This document shows, piece by piece, positions 34,610 through 44,518 of a DNA stretch of 64,000 nucleotides; position 1 is the stretch's first letter; the number at the start of each line of letters is the position of its first letter. Source of the stretch: Deltaproteobacteria bacterium (GTDB lineage Bacteria > Myxococcota_A > Bradymonadia > REDH01); NCBI GenBank assembly GCA_007693585.1, contig REDH01000065.1, positions 62,001 through 126,000 on the forward strand. The letters are read 5' to 3'. Under the pieces are notes generated by a model, which was not told the origin of the DNA, did no database searches, and saw only the letters and a program-made list of their open reading frames with translations. The translations under genes and the position numbers were made by a program.

Positions 34610-36313
34610 CTACTCGATGTTGAACGGGAAGTTGTTCACCGGAATCGGATCGCCGGAGAACCTGGGGAAGGAGAAGTCCCGAATGACGCCAAGGATGCAT
34701 CGGCCTGTGGCATTGTCACGATTGATCGCTGCATTCGTGACGGAGCCGGAGGGTTGAATCACCCATCGGCCCGCGTACCGTCCCGCTTCGGAGTCATCCG
34801 CCTTGCAGCGTGCAATTCTCGCATTGTATCGGCGCACGGTGTTCCGGACGTCATTCGGAGACAGCCGCTCCGGGGTTCCGGAGCTTGCGGCTGCCTGCTG
34901 TCGGGGCTGACGCTGCGCGGGCGCCTGCTCTTCCTCTCCGCCTCGCACACGAGCCAGAATGTTGTCCACCGAGGAGTCTCCGCCACCGCGTCGCGCAGAC
35001 CTGGTCTCTTCCTCGGCCGGCGCGGTCCGCGACGCTGAGCGGGAGGGTTCCTCTCGACGCGCCGTCCGGGCTGGCTCGGGCTCCGTGCGGCTCGAGGTGG
35101 TCGTGCCAGTCCGGCTGGGCTGCGCAGATGCGGACGCCTCGCGCTGGGCCGCGGCCACCTCCTCCTCGAGCGCCTCATCTGCTGCCTCTTCGCCTTCCTC
35201 TTCCTCAAGCTCAACGACGCGCTCTTCATCCCCGTCGTCCGCGTCCTGCTGCTCATTGCCCTCGTCTTCCGAGGGGTCGACGGCTGCGGCTGCCTCCGGT
35301 GCTCCAGCCTCACCAGCGGCCTCGGCCGCCGTTGCCGGAGTCGGTGCTTCCGCGACAGCGGGAGCGGGGTCATCTCCGCGCAGCAGCAGAACGAGGATCA
35401 CGGCGAGCAGCGCAACCACAAGTATTGCGGCAATGCTGACGATGATCATGGCGGTTTTCGAGCGTTCCGCCGGTCGCGGAAGAGACGGGGCAGCACCCAT
35501 CGGAATGGATGCTGCTGCAGCGGGTGTTCCAACGCCGGCATCATCCTCCGTCGTCGAACCTGCCTGCTGATTCCGCGTCGAGATGAGCGCCTCGAGGTTG
35601 ATCAGACCTGATTCCTCTGTCCGCGGAACCTCAGTCTTCGGCGTTCCGCCTCCACCTCGTACGTCCGTCAGACTGTCCAGGCTAAAGAGCACGGAATTCT
35701 CGCTCCGTGCACCCACCATCCCGTCATCACCCCGACCAGAATTGTCGGACGAACTCGAAGCACGGGAGAAGATATCATCTCCACCGGCCCTCGCCGAGCC
35801 CGCGGCAGCACTGAACGCCCCACCACCGGACACAGCGCCGTAACCACCGGAGGGGAAGGCCTCTACCTGCCCGACTCCCGCGGCAGCTCCGCCAAGCGGC
35901 GCTGCCGACGGCGCAACCGCCGTTCCCTCGAACAGGTGACCAAAGGTATCGTTGTCCGCGAGGCGCTCCCAGTCGCCCATGCCGTCGCACCAGACAAACG
36001 AATCCGCGTCCAATCCCCCCAGGGACACGCGCTCCTCTACCTCCGCCTCGGTGAACGGTCCCTTCTGCTCGCCCTCGATCACCACATACCAGATGCCTGC
36101 CTCTGCCTCGCCAGTGCCACCTTCCGCCTGGGCGCCGGCCTGATTCATGTCGTACACCCGAGTCGCTTCTTCTGCCTCGTCCACTCCGAGGTTCGTCCCG
36201 TCCACGGAGATCATTGCGCCGCACTTCTTGCAGCGAACCTTGAAGATCTTTCCGATGACCTTCTCATCGGCGACTTGATACTTGGCTCCGCAACTATGGC
36301 ATTCGATTCGCAT
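34610..36313 (-). CDS. GltJ/AgmX-like zinc-ribbon, GYF and AgmX-tail protein
   Basis: A 567-aa inner-membrane protein. The N-terminal zinc ribbon has cysteine pairs at 5/8 and 28/31 (CHSCG, CKKCG). A GYF domain follows (about 73-125, GIWYVVIEGEQKGPFTEAEV), then a Gly/Ser-rich linker and one membrane helix (about 285-308). After a long acidic then Arg-rich periplasmic region comes a C-terminal AgmX/PglI-type domain (DVRNTVRRYNARIARCK ... CILGVIRDFSFPRF). This is the architecture of Myxococcus GltJ, whose zinc-ribbon and GYF domains bind the MglA GTPase. The ATG at 36313 is set by the zinc ribbon. It likely couples cytoplasmic regulation to the envelope complex encoded upstream. Confidence 0.8.
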   Translation of the reverse strand: MRIECHSCGAKYQVADEKVIGKIFKVRCKKCGAMISVDGTNLGVDEAEEATRVYDMNQAGAQAEGGTGEAEAGIWYVVIEGEQKGPFTEAEVEERVSLGGLDADSFVWCDGMGDWERLADNDTFGHLFEGTAVAPSAAPLGGAAAGVGQVEAFPSGGYGAVSGGGAFSAAAGSARAGGDDIFSRASSSSDNSGRGDDGMVGARSENSVLFSLDSLTDVRGGGGTPKTEVPRTEESGLINLEALISTRNQQAGSTTEDDAGVGTPAAAASIPMGAAPSLPRPAERSKTAMIIVSIAAILVVALLAVILVLLLRGDDPAPAVAEAPTPATAAEAAGEAGAPEAAAAVDPSEDEGNEQQDADDGDEERVVELEEEEGEEAADEALEEEVAAAQREASASAQPSRTGTTTSSRTEPEPARTARREEPSRSASRTAPAEEETRSARRGGGDSSVDNILARVRGGEEEQAPAQRQPRQQAAASSGTPERLSPNDVRNTVRRYNARIARCKADDSEAGRYAGRWVIQPSGSVTNAAINRDNATGRCILGVIRDFSFPRFSGDPIPVNNFPFNIE

Positions 36314-36620
36314 TTCGCGCCGCTCCGACGATGGGGCTTCCAGAACCAGCGACCGGGACCTGCTGAACTTCCCGGCCTCATTCGCTCCCCTGACGGCCGA
36401 ACGCCGAAGGGGTGTGTGACCCGGTGACTGTGCCAGACTGAAACGGGATCGTCCAGCGCGCTGGCACAGCACGGGCCATGGTAGAGACACCATCCCGTCC
36501 CATTGGTTCCCGCGCGCCCCAGACGTCTTCCCAAACGAAAACCGTCAAGGACCAAGGTCCTTGACGGGTCATCTCCGCGGCAGGCCGAAAGGGGGCCAGT
36601 TCACCAGGCCATCAGCGAGC
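36314..36620. other. Gap between the small exported gene and the GltJ-like gene
   Basis: About 307 bases. The end nearest the small exported gene contains a strong intrinsic terminator (36531-36567). The remaining roughly 215 bases should carry a separate promoter for the GltJ-like gene, but no clear hexamer pair was picked out. Confidence 0.45.
36531..36567 (-). terminator. Intrinsic terminator after the small exported gene
   Basis: A perfect inverted repeat, CCGTCAAGGACC-AA-GGTCCTTGACGG (36542-36567), is followed on the minus strand by TTTTCGTTT. This is a textbook Rho-independent terminator, and it separates the upstream TPR-protein transcript from the GltJ-like gene. Confidence 0.8.
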
Positions 36621-36878
36621 TCAGCGCAGTCCTTCTTCCTGCGCAGCCTCGCCAATCTCAGGAAGGAACGAGCGTCTGATATTGAGCAGTGATTCGAATG
36701 TCGCGCTCTGCCGCGTGGAGGCTTGCATCCCGTCGGGGCGCAGAAGATCGCCATCGATCAGCATGTCGTCGAAGTCGAAGAACGCGGTGTCCACGTCATC
36801 CTGTGCCGACGCGGCCGTCCCGACAGAGGCCACGATGACCAGGGTCGTCGCGAACGTTGCAATGGCTTTCCTGTACAT
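36621..36878 (-). CDS. Small exported protein of unknown function
   Basis: An 85-aa protein with a signal peptide (residues 1-25, cleavage after ASA|QDD). The mature chain of 60 residues starts acidic (DDVDTAFFDFDDMLIDGDLL) and continues with a helical segment (SLLNIRRSFLPEIGEAA). GAGGAAG precedes the ATG. It sits 74 bases after the GltE-like lipoprotein gene and is followed by a strong terminator, so it is likely the last gene of the TPR-protein transcript. Small acidic partners of this kind are not described for the Myxococcus set as far as can be told here. Confidence 0.65.
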   Translation of the reverse strand: MYRKAIATFATTLVIVASVGTAASAQDDVDTAFFDFDDMLIDGDLLRPDGMQASTRQSATFESLLNIRRSFLPEIGEAAQEEGLR

Positions 36879-36952
36879 GACTTCCTCGTGGAGAAAACGA
36901 GAGTTCGGTTCAGACCATAGTCAGTGAAGACATCGGCCGCAAGCGCGGGAGA

Positions 36953-38284
36953 TCATCCTTCGTTCTGCTGTTGCTGCTGCATCTGAATCATGTCTCGAAT
37001 CGAAAGCGCTGCTGCGCACACGCGGTCCACCGACCGATCACACGTATCCATGGACAGCCCTCGGATACCAAGGTTCCGCTCGTACCACCTCAGGGCTTCC
37101 TCCTGCTCGTTCAGGTCCTGAAACGCAATGTCGCCCAGCCGTTGAGCCGCGTGGGCATTGTTCGGGAAGTTTTCGAGCACGACCTGATACCGTGCGTAGG
37201 CATCGTCAATGTCCCCGGTACCATAGGCGCAGGCCGCGAATCCGATCAGTCCGGAGAGCTGGCGTGGCCGAAGGGCAAGTGTCTCCGCAAACTGCTCGCA
37301 TGCCGCTTCGAAGTTCGCGAAGTCCAGGTACACCGTCGCCAGATTCAGCCTAGCAGCAATGTTCTGTCGGTTGTGCTCGACCGCTCGGCGGAAGAGCCGC
37401 TCGGCGCGTGCGTGCTGGCCTCGTTCGTGGGCCACAAGCCCCAGTTCGTTCTGAATATCGGAGAGCTGCTGATTCAGCCGCGCGAGGCGCTCGGCATTCC
37501 GGGCACGGACGCGCGCAGCGAGTTCTTCGTCGAGCTCCTCGTACTGCTCTTCATCCTGCAGCCGTTCGGAGCGCACGGCGATCTCGTCAAGCGCTTTGTC
37601 CCACAGGTAGACCGCAAGCTGGGTGTCATCCTGCTGCTTTGCAATGGACGCCAGAACGATGAGCGCACCCACGTCGTTCTGTGACATCTGCAGGAGGCGC
37701 CGAGCATACTGCCGCGCCTGCTCGTGTCCGTCGTTCTCGGCGTGCACGGCTGCCAGGTTGCCCAGGGCCTCGATGTTGTTCTCGTCCACGGCCAGTATCG
37801 TCTCGAACGCCTGAATCGCCTGAGCAGGTCGCCCGGCGAGTGCATGCGCCTTGCCAATGGAGAGATGAAGTTCGGGGCGAGCTTCGACCGGCCACTCCCG
37901 TTCGATGAGGTCATCCATGAGTGCGAGCTGCCGCTCGAAACTCTGAATTGCCTCATCGTAGCGACCGAGATCCATGTAGATGAGACCGATGTTCTCGAGT
38001 GCTTCCCAGAAGTTCTCGTCGAGCTGAATGGTCCGCTCGAAATGCCCCAGTGCAGCGGCGTAGTCGGACGGCGATCGACGGAGAGCGCGAATCCCATCGT
38101 TGAAGGCTCTCAGAGCCTCCGCGTTGACCCCGATGATCTCTTCGAAGATCGGGCCCTCATCGACCGGCTCTTCCTCGACCACACGCTGGCTGCCACCGCA
38201 GGCGATGAGCGAACTGGCGACCGCAGCCACGAGGAACGGAACAACGTGTCTTTGCATCATGGCAGAATGCCTCACTGGTTGCAT
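36953..38284 (-). CDS. TPR lipoprotein, GltE (AglT)-like
   Basis: A 443-aa lipoprotein: signal sequence with lipobox SLIAC (Cys29). At least seven tetratricopeptide repeats follow, for example FWEALENIGLIYMDLGRYDEA, ELHLSIGKAHALAGRPAQA and NIAARLNLATVYLDFANFEAA. Size, lipid anchor and place between a large TPR protein and a GltJ-like protein match GltE (AglT) of the Myxococcus gliding-type envelope machinery. GAGGAG is six bases before the ATG at 38284, which lies ten bases after the preceding gene. Alternative: a general TPR scaffold of the outer membrane. Confidence 0.72.
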   Translation of the reverse strand: MQPVRHSAMMQRHVVPFLVAAVASSLIACGGSQRVVEEEPVDEGPIFEEIIGVNAEALRAFNDGIRALRRSPSDYAAALGHFERTIQLDENFWEALENIGLIYMDLGRYDEAIQSFERQLALMDDLIEREWPVEARPELHLSIGKAHALAGRPAQAIQAFETILAVDENNIEALGNLAAVHAENDGHEQARQYARRLLQMSQNDVGALIVLASIAKQQDDTQLAVYLWDKALDEIAVRSERLQDEEQYEELDEELAARVRARNAERLARLNQQLSDIQNELGLVAHERGQHARAERLFRRAVEHNRQNIAARLNLATVYLDFANFEAACEQFAETLALRPRQLSGLIGFAACAYGTGDIDDAYARYQVVLENFPNNAHAAQRLGDIAFQDLNEQEEALRWYERNLGIRGLSMDTCDRSVDRVCAAALSIRDMIQMQQQQQNEG

Positions 38285-38293
38285 ATCGTCTCC

Positions 38294-41200
38294 TCAGTCC
38301 GCTCGAGACAGCGAGTCGTACGAGTCGTCATCATCCCGCTCCGTGCCTTCCCCGCCGGTCGGAGCCGAAGGCGAGGACCCGTCGTTCGTGCCCGGGAGCA
38401 CTTCGAAGAGGGGAGTCTCCACGAAATCACGGAACGCACGCTCCTTCTCCGTGAGGTCGAGGATGTAATTCGTGGCAATGAATGGATCGCTCGTGGCGTT
38501 TGCAACAACGCCCTCCTCGCCTCCTACCCGGACGGTACGGTCGATGCTGTTCATCTCCGCAACCAGTTCCTGGGTCCACTCGGTAAAGATGCCCTCCCGC
38601 TGCGCCAGCATGAAGCCCTGCCCCAGGGCTTCCATGGCGTTGCCGAGAAGCGGGTCTCCGATCTCGTAGAGCGCATCGTTGTACTGGTCTTCCAGCTGGT
38701 CACACTGATCGTAGGAAAAGCCACGATCAAGGCAGTCATCGAAGTCGGGCGGATCCAGCGCGAAGATGTCACGATAGAACTGATGGTAGAGCTGTCCGAT
38801 CCGAAGTGCGGATGCCACCGCCCACGAGGCGTCGCCGATATTCGTCACCTCGAAGAACTCGTTCTGGGAGGCCTGCATCAGCTCACCGCGTCGAACCATG
38901 TTGTCCCGAAGCTCCTGCCAGCGACCCGGCCGGAACGCGAGGGACGAGGACTGTGCTGCCTCGTACCCTGCCTGGGCCATGGCGAACCGTGCGCGCGCGG
39001 CGAATGGCACGAGTCGCACACGATCATCATCCTCGAAGTTTCCGCCGGGCGGTGTGGCCCATCCCGTGAAACGGTCCGAGTCGTCGATCGCTGGTACACC
39101 GGGACCGAACGCGTTGTAGAACTCACGGTGCAATCCAAGTGCGTCCGCGCTTCGTCCCTGTCGTTCCCGGATATCCGCCTGGCGAGCGAGCGCGACCATC
39201 GACAGTACCGGCTCGACGCTGCCGAATCGCGTGCGGAACTCCTGCAGACGTGCGAACGACTCGTCGAGATTCCCGCGATCCCTCTCCATGTCTGCACGGA
39301 TGAAGTAGATCTGCCGCGTATCGTCCGAATCGCCTTCCAGCTCCTTGACCCGAACGTACAGCTCGTTCGCTCGGTCGAAGTCGCTGAGTGCCTCACGAAG
39401 CCGAGCAGCCCGGAAGACCGCGTCGTTCCGCTCCCCGAAGTCGGGATAGTCATCCAGACTCTCGAACCACCCCGCGGCGGTGTCGAACTCAGCCTGAGAA
39501 TCATAGATCAAGCCGAGGACGTAGCGCGCATCCGGCACATTCTCGTGGTCAGAGTAGCGTCGGATGTACTCTTCGAAATGACCAATCGCGGTGTCGACCC
39601 GACGGGCCTGTTCGAAAGTGGCTGCAGCGCTGAACAGGGCGTTCGGAGACCACTCCGAGTCCGGGAACTCCTCGAAGAGCCGAATCCGCAGCTCGGCGGC
39701 AGCGAGATACTGCTCCTGCGCTTCGTTGGTCAGGTCCTCCAGTTCCAGCCGCTCGCCCGCCGTCATCAGGTCTTCGGCCTGGTTATTCATGGCATAGGCA
39801 ATGGCCTGTTCGAAGCGATCGCGCTCGCAGTCCTCATCGCTGCGTCCAAGGTCCGCGCAGTTCTGGAGAATCATCCGTGCGACGCTCTCGATTCGCTCCC
39901 AATTCTCCACGTGGTTGTAGCACACGAATGCGGCGAGCGCCGCAGTCTGTGCAAGTCGGTGGTTGGCATGGTGGGCGATAATGGTTTCGAACCGCTCCGC
40001 GGCCTCGGCCACCTGATTGGCACGGAGGAAGAGCGACGCCGCGCGCCAGGAGGCGGCGGGGATGATCTCGTCCTCGGGGAAGATGTTCGCGAACCACGCG
40101 ACAATTTCCACATAATCCTGCGACGCCGGTCCGAGCTCCTGGCGCTCGCCGAAGGTGAACTCGTGCGGCGGCGGAATGGGTGCGTCGATGTCGGGAACCT
40201 CACGAACCATGAAGTCGTCGTAGACCTGGAATGCGCCGATGGCGGCGTCGTGCGTGTGCTCGGCATCCGGGTCGGGACGCATTTCCACAACGCGTCGGTA
40301 CTGATCTCCCGCGCGTCGCAGGTACTGGTCGAACTGTTCCCTGCTGATCAGAAGCTCATCACTGAACTGACCGCCATTGGCGAGCTTGTAGTACAGCAGC
40401 TCCGCATACTGGAAGCTCTGGTCGTAGAACTCCTCGCTCTCGGGGAAGAGTCGGAAGAATTCCGCGAAGTCGGCCGCGACCTGATTGTAGAGTTCGAACT
40501 GCCGTTGCGGCATGGTGGTCAGGCGCTCGGCCTCGATGTAGTTCCGGTTGATGAGGAACAGGAATGTCCGCTCGGTGAACGCCGAGGCGCGCGTGGCCGT
40601 TCGTTCGTTGGCCGCATGTGCCTGGAACCACTCCCCGCTCCCGTGCAGGTCGGCCACGAAGCGTCGCGCTGCTGCCTCGTATCGTTCCCAGTCGCCGATC
40701 TTCTCGTACGAATCCAGGGACTGCTCGGACCACGTTACCCTCCGATCGTCCATCGGGTAGCGGTTGATGAAGTACGCGAGGAGTTCCACACGCTCCTCGT
40801 CCTTGCCCTGTTCGTCCAGTCGGCCGGAGAGACGCGTGAGCTGCTGTCGCATGAACTCCTCGCCCTCACCCTCCTCGTAGTATGCCCTTGCCCGCTGCCA
40901 GCCACTGTCCACCTCCGCGTAGGCCAGCAGCATGTCGTTCAGAGACTGACGACGCAGGTCCGGCCGCACGTTGCGCTGGTCGATCGTACCCACCACCCGC
41001 TGGAACTGTGCGAGCGCGCCCTCGAAGTCCCCTTCGTTGATGTCGACCCAGCCCAGCATGTAGATGGCATCGAGGTAGACATCGCTGTTCGGGAACTGCA
41101 TCACGTTGTCGTAGTTCTGCCGAGCAGCGATCAGCAGATCCTGGTCGAAGAAGTGATCCCCCATCAGCTTGTACGCTTCGGCGAGGTAGATCGACTGCGG

Positions 41201-41800
41201 GTAGTTGTTCACCAGACGAGTGAGGGTCTGTACGCCATCAGCCGCCTGATCGTTGTCGATCTGGCTCTCGCCGAGACGGAAGAAGACTTCGTCGAGTCGA
41301 TTGTAGTCGGGGTGGTTTCGCGCGATTTCACGGTAGTAGCGAATTGGCGTCGCCAGATCCGGGCGGGGTTCGTAGCAGACTTCATCGCTTGTGCACGCGA
41401 ACCAGTTGTCCATGCACTCGTTGAAGACAACGCGCTCCGCCTGGTAGATGACGCGTGCGAGCTCGCGTGTCGCCTCGGCAAGGCGGAAGGTGATGTCGGC
41501 CCTTCGGGCCGACTGCGGTGACATCGTATCGAGCAGTTCCAGATACTGTCGAATCAGGTCCTGCTGGAGGTCCTCTTCCTGGCGACGCAGCGCTTCAGCC
41601 TCTGCCCGTGTCAGGCCGGCCGCTGTGAGATCAGCGCCCCGAACCGGACCGGAGCCGAGATCTTCCGGCGGTTCCCAGTCTGCATCGCAGTCTCGGTATG
41701 GCATCCCCTCGTTGTTGTAGCCCTGCGCGAGGACGGCAGTCCCTGGCAGCATGAGGCAGACGGCGATCGCGGCGATCGCGAACGGGCGGGAACGATTCAT
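38294..41800 (-). CDS. Very large periplasmic TPR protein, GltD (AgmU)-like
   Basis: A 1168-aa protein with a signal peptide (1-26, VLAQG). A conserved-looking N-terminal segment with three cysteines (NECMDNWFACTSDEVCYEP) is followed by an almost continuous array of TPR-like helical pairs (for example LDAIYMLGWVDINEGDFEGAL and PDARYVLGLIYDSQAEFDTAA), and an acidic low-complexity end. Length and layout match GltD/AgmU of Myxococcus. The next gene, encoding the TPR lipoprotein, starts ten bases downstream. A plus-strand open frame of more than 1,200 codons opposite this gene is an antisense shadow. Confidence 0.72.
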   Translation of the reverse strand: MNRSRPFAIAAIAVCLMLPGTAVLAQGYNNEGMPYRDCDADWEPPEDLGSGPVRGADLTAAGLTRAEAEALRRQEEDLQQDLIRQYLELLDTMSPQSARRADITFRLAEATRELARVIYQAERVVFNECMDNWFACTSDEVCYEPRPDLATPIRYYREIARNHPDYNRLDEVFFRLGESQIDNDQAADGVQTLTRLVNNYPQSIYLAEAYKLMGDHFFDQDLLIAARQNYDNVMQFPNSDVYLDAIYMLGWVDINEGDFEGALAQFQRVVGTIDQRNVRPDLRRQSLNDMLLAYAEVDSGWQRARAYYEEGEGEEFMRQQLTRLSGRLDEQGKDEERVELLAYFINRYPMDDRRVTWSEQSLDSYEKIGDWERYEAAARRFVADLHGSGEWFQAHAANERTATRASAFTERTFLFLINRNYIEAERLTTMPQRQFELYNQVAADFAEFFRLFPESEEFYDQSFQYAELLYYKLANGGQFSDELLISREQFDQYLRRAGDQYRRVVEMRPDPDAEHTHDAAIGAFQVYDDFMVREVPDIDAPIPPPHEFTFGERQELGPASQDYVEIVAWFANIFPEDEIIPAASWRAASLFLRANQVAEAAERFETIIAHHANHRLAQTAALAAFVCYNHVENWERIESVARMILQNCADLGRSDEDCERDRFEQAIAYAMNNQAEDLMTAGERLELEDLTNEAQEQYLAAAELRIRLFEEFPDSEWSPNALFSAAATFEQARRVDTAIGHFEEYIRRYSDHENVPDARYVLGLIYDSQAEFDTAAGWFESLDDYPDFGERNDAVFRAARLREALSDFDRANELYVRVKELEGDSDDTRQIYFIRADMERDRGNLDESFARLQEFRTRFGSVEPVLSMVALARQADIRERQGRSADALGLHREFYNAFGPGVPAIDDSDRFTGWATPPGGNFEDDDRVRLVPFAARARFAMAQAGYEAAQSSSLAFRPGRWQELRDNMVRRGELMQASQNEFFEVTNIGDASWAVASALRIGQLYHQFYRDIFALDPPDFDDCLDRGFSYDQCDQLEDQYNDALYEIGDPLLGNAMEALGQGFMLAQREGIFTEWTQELVAEMNSIDRTVRVGGEEGVVANATSDPFIATNYILDLTEKERAFRDFVETPLFEVLPGTNDGSSPSAPTGGEGTERDDDDSYDSLSRAD

Positions 41801-41817
41801 GTTGCTCGACCTCGTGC

Positions 41818-43746
41818 TCATTCTTCCTCCATCGGCAGGAGGCAAGTGTCGGTATCCCGGTCCCTGAACTGAATCAGGTCCGCCCTGTAACTACCGATCT
41901 CGTCCAGCCAGTATTCCCCTTCGAACGGCCATGTCTGCCAGTCCCGTGCGAGCACGAATGCTGACGTGGCGCCTTCGCCCATGACGACCTGCCCCTCGCG
42001 CGTGGCTCGGGTCTGCTGGATCAGCGCGGTCGTGATCTCGATCTCGACTTCTCGTGCGCGCTCCTGCCAGTCGTTGAGCTCGTCACTGAACGCGAAGAGA
42101 TACGCGCTCACCTGGAGACCCCCGTCAATGCGCCGGTTCGTCAGGTTGGCCTCGATCTCGGACTCGAAGAACTCTCCAAGCTCCCCCAGGGCACCCCTGC
42201 CGGAACGGAGCACTTCGAGTTCGGCTTCGAGGTTGCGCACTGTCTGCAGCGCCTGCCGGAATGACGGCCGCTTCAGCACACTTCGCACGGCCTCGATCGG
42301 CAGACCAACCTGGTCGGGTGTTCCTGCGCGCTCGTGCCATTCCGCGATGGCATTCCAGTAGCTCACCGGGTCTTCGGTCTCGTTCAGGAAGGCGCGCAGG
42401 GGTCGATGAATCACCGGGACAGTCCGGTCGAACATTTCGATGGCGCGAGAGGCATCATCCAGATTGCACGTCGTCAGATAAGACGCCGCTTCCAGGACGA
42501 AGAGATCGGGCCAGAACCAGTGGTCGAGATAGGGGCTGTGCATGGCATGCAGCAGCCCAAGTGAGCGATTGAAATCTTCGCGCAGGAAGTGCGTCCACGC
42601 GCTCTCGAAGATCACGCGACCGCGACGCGGGGAGGTACTCGGAAGCTTGTTGTAGTAGAAGAGGGCCACGTCGAGAAAGCCGCGTTCGTAGTTCACGCGT
42701 GCGAGCGCGAGATAGGCCAGCTCGTACACCTCCTGATCGTCCAGCCGGATAGCCGAGAGCACGGCTTGCTGCATGGAGGCGATGGCGCGTGTGTTTTCCT
42801 GGCGGTCGAGCTGGATTGTGGCAGCGATGTAGTGCGCGCGTGCCCGATCGGGGCTGTCGTCCGAGACCCGTGCGAAGAACTGCAGTGCGCGATCCATGTC
42901 GCCCGCGTTCCAGAAGTAGCGTCCCAGGAAGAAATTCCAGCGGTCCTGGAAGCCCTGCGTCGTGGTGGCGACGGACACACCCGTGAGTTCCTCGATACGC
43001 GGCGCACGGTAGCCGGAATCGCGCACGACGTCATCGAGGATCGCGAAGGCTTCCTCGAAGTGTGGCCTGCTTGCGCCGAAGAGAACCAGATCGAGCGCCT
43101 CCTGGCGAATCACGTGCCGGATCCCCGCTGCGTGCATGCTTCTCACGTAGCCCGCGAGCGCTTCGTAATGGTCATCGCTGTCTTCCGCCGGCGCGGCGCC
43201 CTCGATGAAGGCGTTGTAGGTCATCGCCGCCTCGAGATACAGACCGCTCCGGAACTGAGCTCGCGCGCGGCTCAGATCAGCACGGAGCTGGTCGACCTGA
43301 CCGGCGCGTGTCGCCTCGCGCTGCATGTCCTGTCGCAGGCGCTCCCGCTCCTGCTCGAGCCGTTCGGCCTCCTCCCGCTGCCGCTGCTCCTCCAGCTGAC
43401 GCTGGCGCTCGCGTTCCTGGTCGAGCGACGGCCCGACCCCCGGCCCCGGTGCCGGTCCCGGCGCCGCGGCGGGAGAGCAGCCGATGCGCGAGCAGATCTC
43501 GCCCAGGATCGACTCCGGCACGCCCTCCTGGCGCATCTGGATCACTTCACCCTCGGTGATGGTCACCGGTGCAGTCGTCCCCCTGACGATCGACACGATC
43601 GTATCGGGTGGCAGGCCCTGGTTCAGGTACGTGTAGATGTCATCTCGCGACAGGGCACTGGCCACCGTGGCGATCGACAGAACGAGACCCAGGACGACCA
43701 GCGAGACGGTCGTGCGGAGCCTGCGTGGAGAAAGCGTCGTGTTCAT
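41818..43746 (-). CDS. Periplasmic TPR/coiled-coil protein, GltC-like
   Basis: A 642-aa protein: a signal peptide (1-33, ASALS), then a small domain (34-90) with the GLPPDTIVSIVRGT ... EGVPESILGEI pattern often seen in periplasmic proteins. A Pro/Gly spacer follows, then a coiled coil of Glu/Arg/Gln (about 107-155) and TPR-like repeats to about 400. It ends WPFEGEYWLDEIGSYR plus a short acidic tail. This order and the EYWxDE ending fit GltC. It lies 17 bases before the GltD-like gene and 58 bases after the barrel gene, all in one direction. Confidence 0.68.
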   Translation of the reverse strand: MNTTLSPRRLRTTVSLVVLGLVLSIATVASALSRDDIYTYLNQGLPPDTIVSIVRGTTAPVTITEGEVIQMRQEGVPESILGEICSRIGCSPAAAPGPAPGPGVGPSLDQERERQRQLEEQRQREEAERLEQERERLRQDMQREATRAGQVDQLRADLSRARAQFRSGLYLEAAMTYNAFIEGAAPAEDSDDHYEALAGYVRSMHAAGIRHVIRQEALDLVLFGASRPHFEEAFAILDDVVRDSGYRAPRIEELTGVSVATTTQGFQDRWNFFLGRYFWNAGDMDRALQFFARVSDDSPDRARAHYIAATIQLDRQENTRAIASMQQAVLSAIRLDDQEVYELAYLALARVNYERGFLDVALFYYNKLPSTSPRRGRVIFESAWTHFLREDFNRSLGLLHAMHSPYLDHWFWPDLFVLEAASYLTTCNLDDASRAIEMFDRTVPVIHRPLRAFLNETEDPVSYWNAIAEWHERAGTPDQVGLPIEAVRSVLKRPSFRQALQTVRNLEAELEVLRSGRGALGELGEFFESEIEANLTNRRIDGGLQVSAYLFAFSDELNDWQERAREVEIEITTALIQQTRATREGQVVMGEGATSAFVLARDWQTWPFEGEYWLDEIGSYRADLIQFRDRDTDTCLLPMEEE

Positions 43747-43804
43747 GGAGAACTTCCCGGCGAAACAGGGGCGTGACATCGGCGGAACGGCGGCGTGCGC
43801 TTCT

Positions 43805-44518
43805 TCAGAAGAAGAACGTCCCGCCGATGCTCAGCTCCGAGGGCAGCGCGACGCCCCCGCTCGACTTCTGGAAGATCATCTGCCGGTAGTCGAAGCGGAG
43901 CGCCCAGCGGCTGGTGAGCCACCAGTTGATCCCGGAGCCGAGCACGGCTTCCGGGAAGAGCGAAGTCGAGATCACGTTGAGGTTGTCTTCTTCCGGCCCC
44001 TCGGCCATCAGGATTCCGAACCCGGCAACGAAGTTCCAGTCGAAGTGGGCAATCTTTCGCCCGAGAAGCGAGAACTTGCCGTAGGACGGAGACCACGACA
44101 CCACTGCGTTCGTGCGCCACTGCTGCTGGTCGCGCGGAAAGAAGCGCTCACCTGTGGCGAGGAAGCGGTCACCGATGTCCGACGTGGAACGGAGCGTATT
44201 GCCGGTCCAGTTGCCTGACAGCTCGAAGCCGATGTCCTCGTTCAGGTAGTACCCGAGCCGGAGACCGACGGGGAAGTACGTCACGTAGGGATCGTTCGGA
44301 ACGATGCCCATCGAGAGGCTCGCGTAGAAGCGTCCATCCTTCTCGAAGAGGCGTCGCTGCACGACCCGCACACGCCGACGCTCTGCCCAGAACTGGTCCA
44401 GTTCCTCATCCAGCGTAGGCAGTTCGTCCGAGGACCCCTGTGCCTCGGCCCGTTCGGAACCGCCAACGAGCACGCCAAGGGCGAGCATTCCGATGATCAT
44501 CCAGCGCCATTGCTTCAT
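43805..44518 (-). CDS. Outer-membrane beta-barrel protein (GltA/GltB-like)
   Basis: A 237-aa protein with a signal peptide (1-27, RAEAQ). A short helix with basic residues (FWAERRRVRVVQRRLFEKDGR) leads into eight or so amphipathic strands (RFYASLSMGIVPNDPYVTYFPVGLRLGYYL, GFELSGNWTG, WALRFDYRQMIF), and the chain ends in aromatic FFF, typical of barrels assembled by BAM. Myxobacterial outer-membrane beta-barrel families of this size include the GltA and GltB proteins. It is read just before the GltC-like gene, as gltA-gltB-gltC are grouped in Myxococcus. Confidence 0.72.
   Translation of the reverse strand: MKQWRWMIIGMLALGVLVGGSERAEAQGSSDELPTLDEELDQFWAERRRVRVVQRRLFEKDGRFYASLSMGIVPNDPYVTYFPVGLRLGYYLNEDIGFELSGNWTGNTLRSTSDIGDRFLATGERFFPRDQQQWRTNAVVSWSPSYGKFSLLGRKIAHFDWNFVAGFGILMAEGPEEDNLNVISTSLFPEAVLGSGINWWLTSRWALRFDYRQMIFQKSSGGVALPSELSIGGTFFF

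Noticed and set aside
37724-41521. Plus-strand open frame of about 1,265 codons opposite the large TPR genes
   Set aside because: It is antisense to two TPR genes with signal sequences and ribosome-binding sites, spans the gap between them, and its own translation shows no domain. High GC makes such shadows common here.
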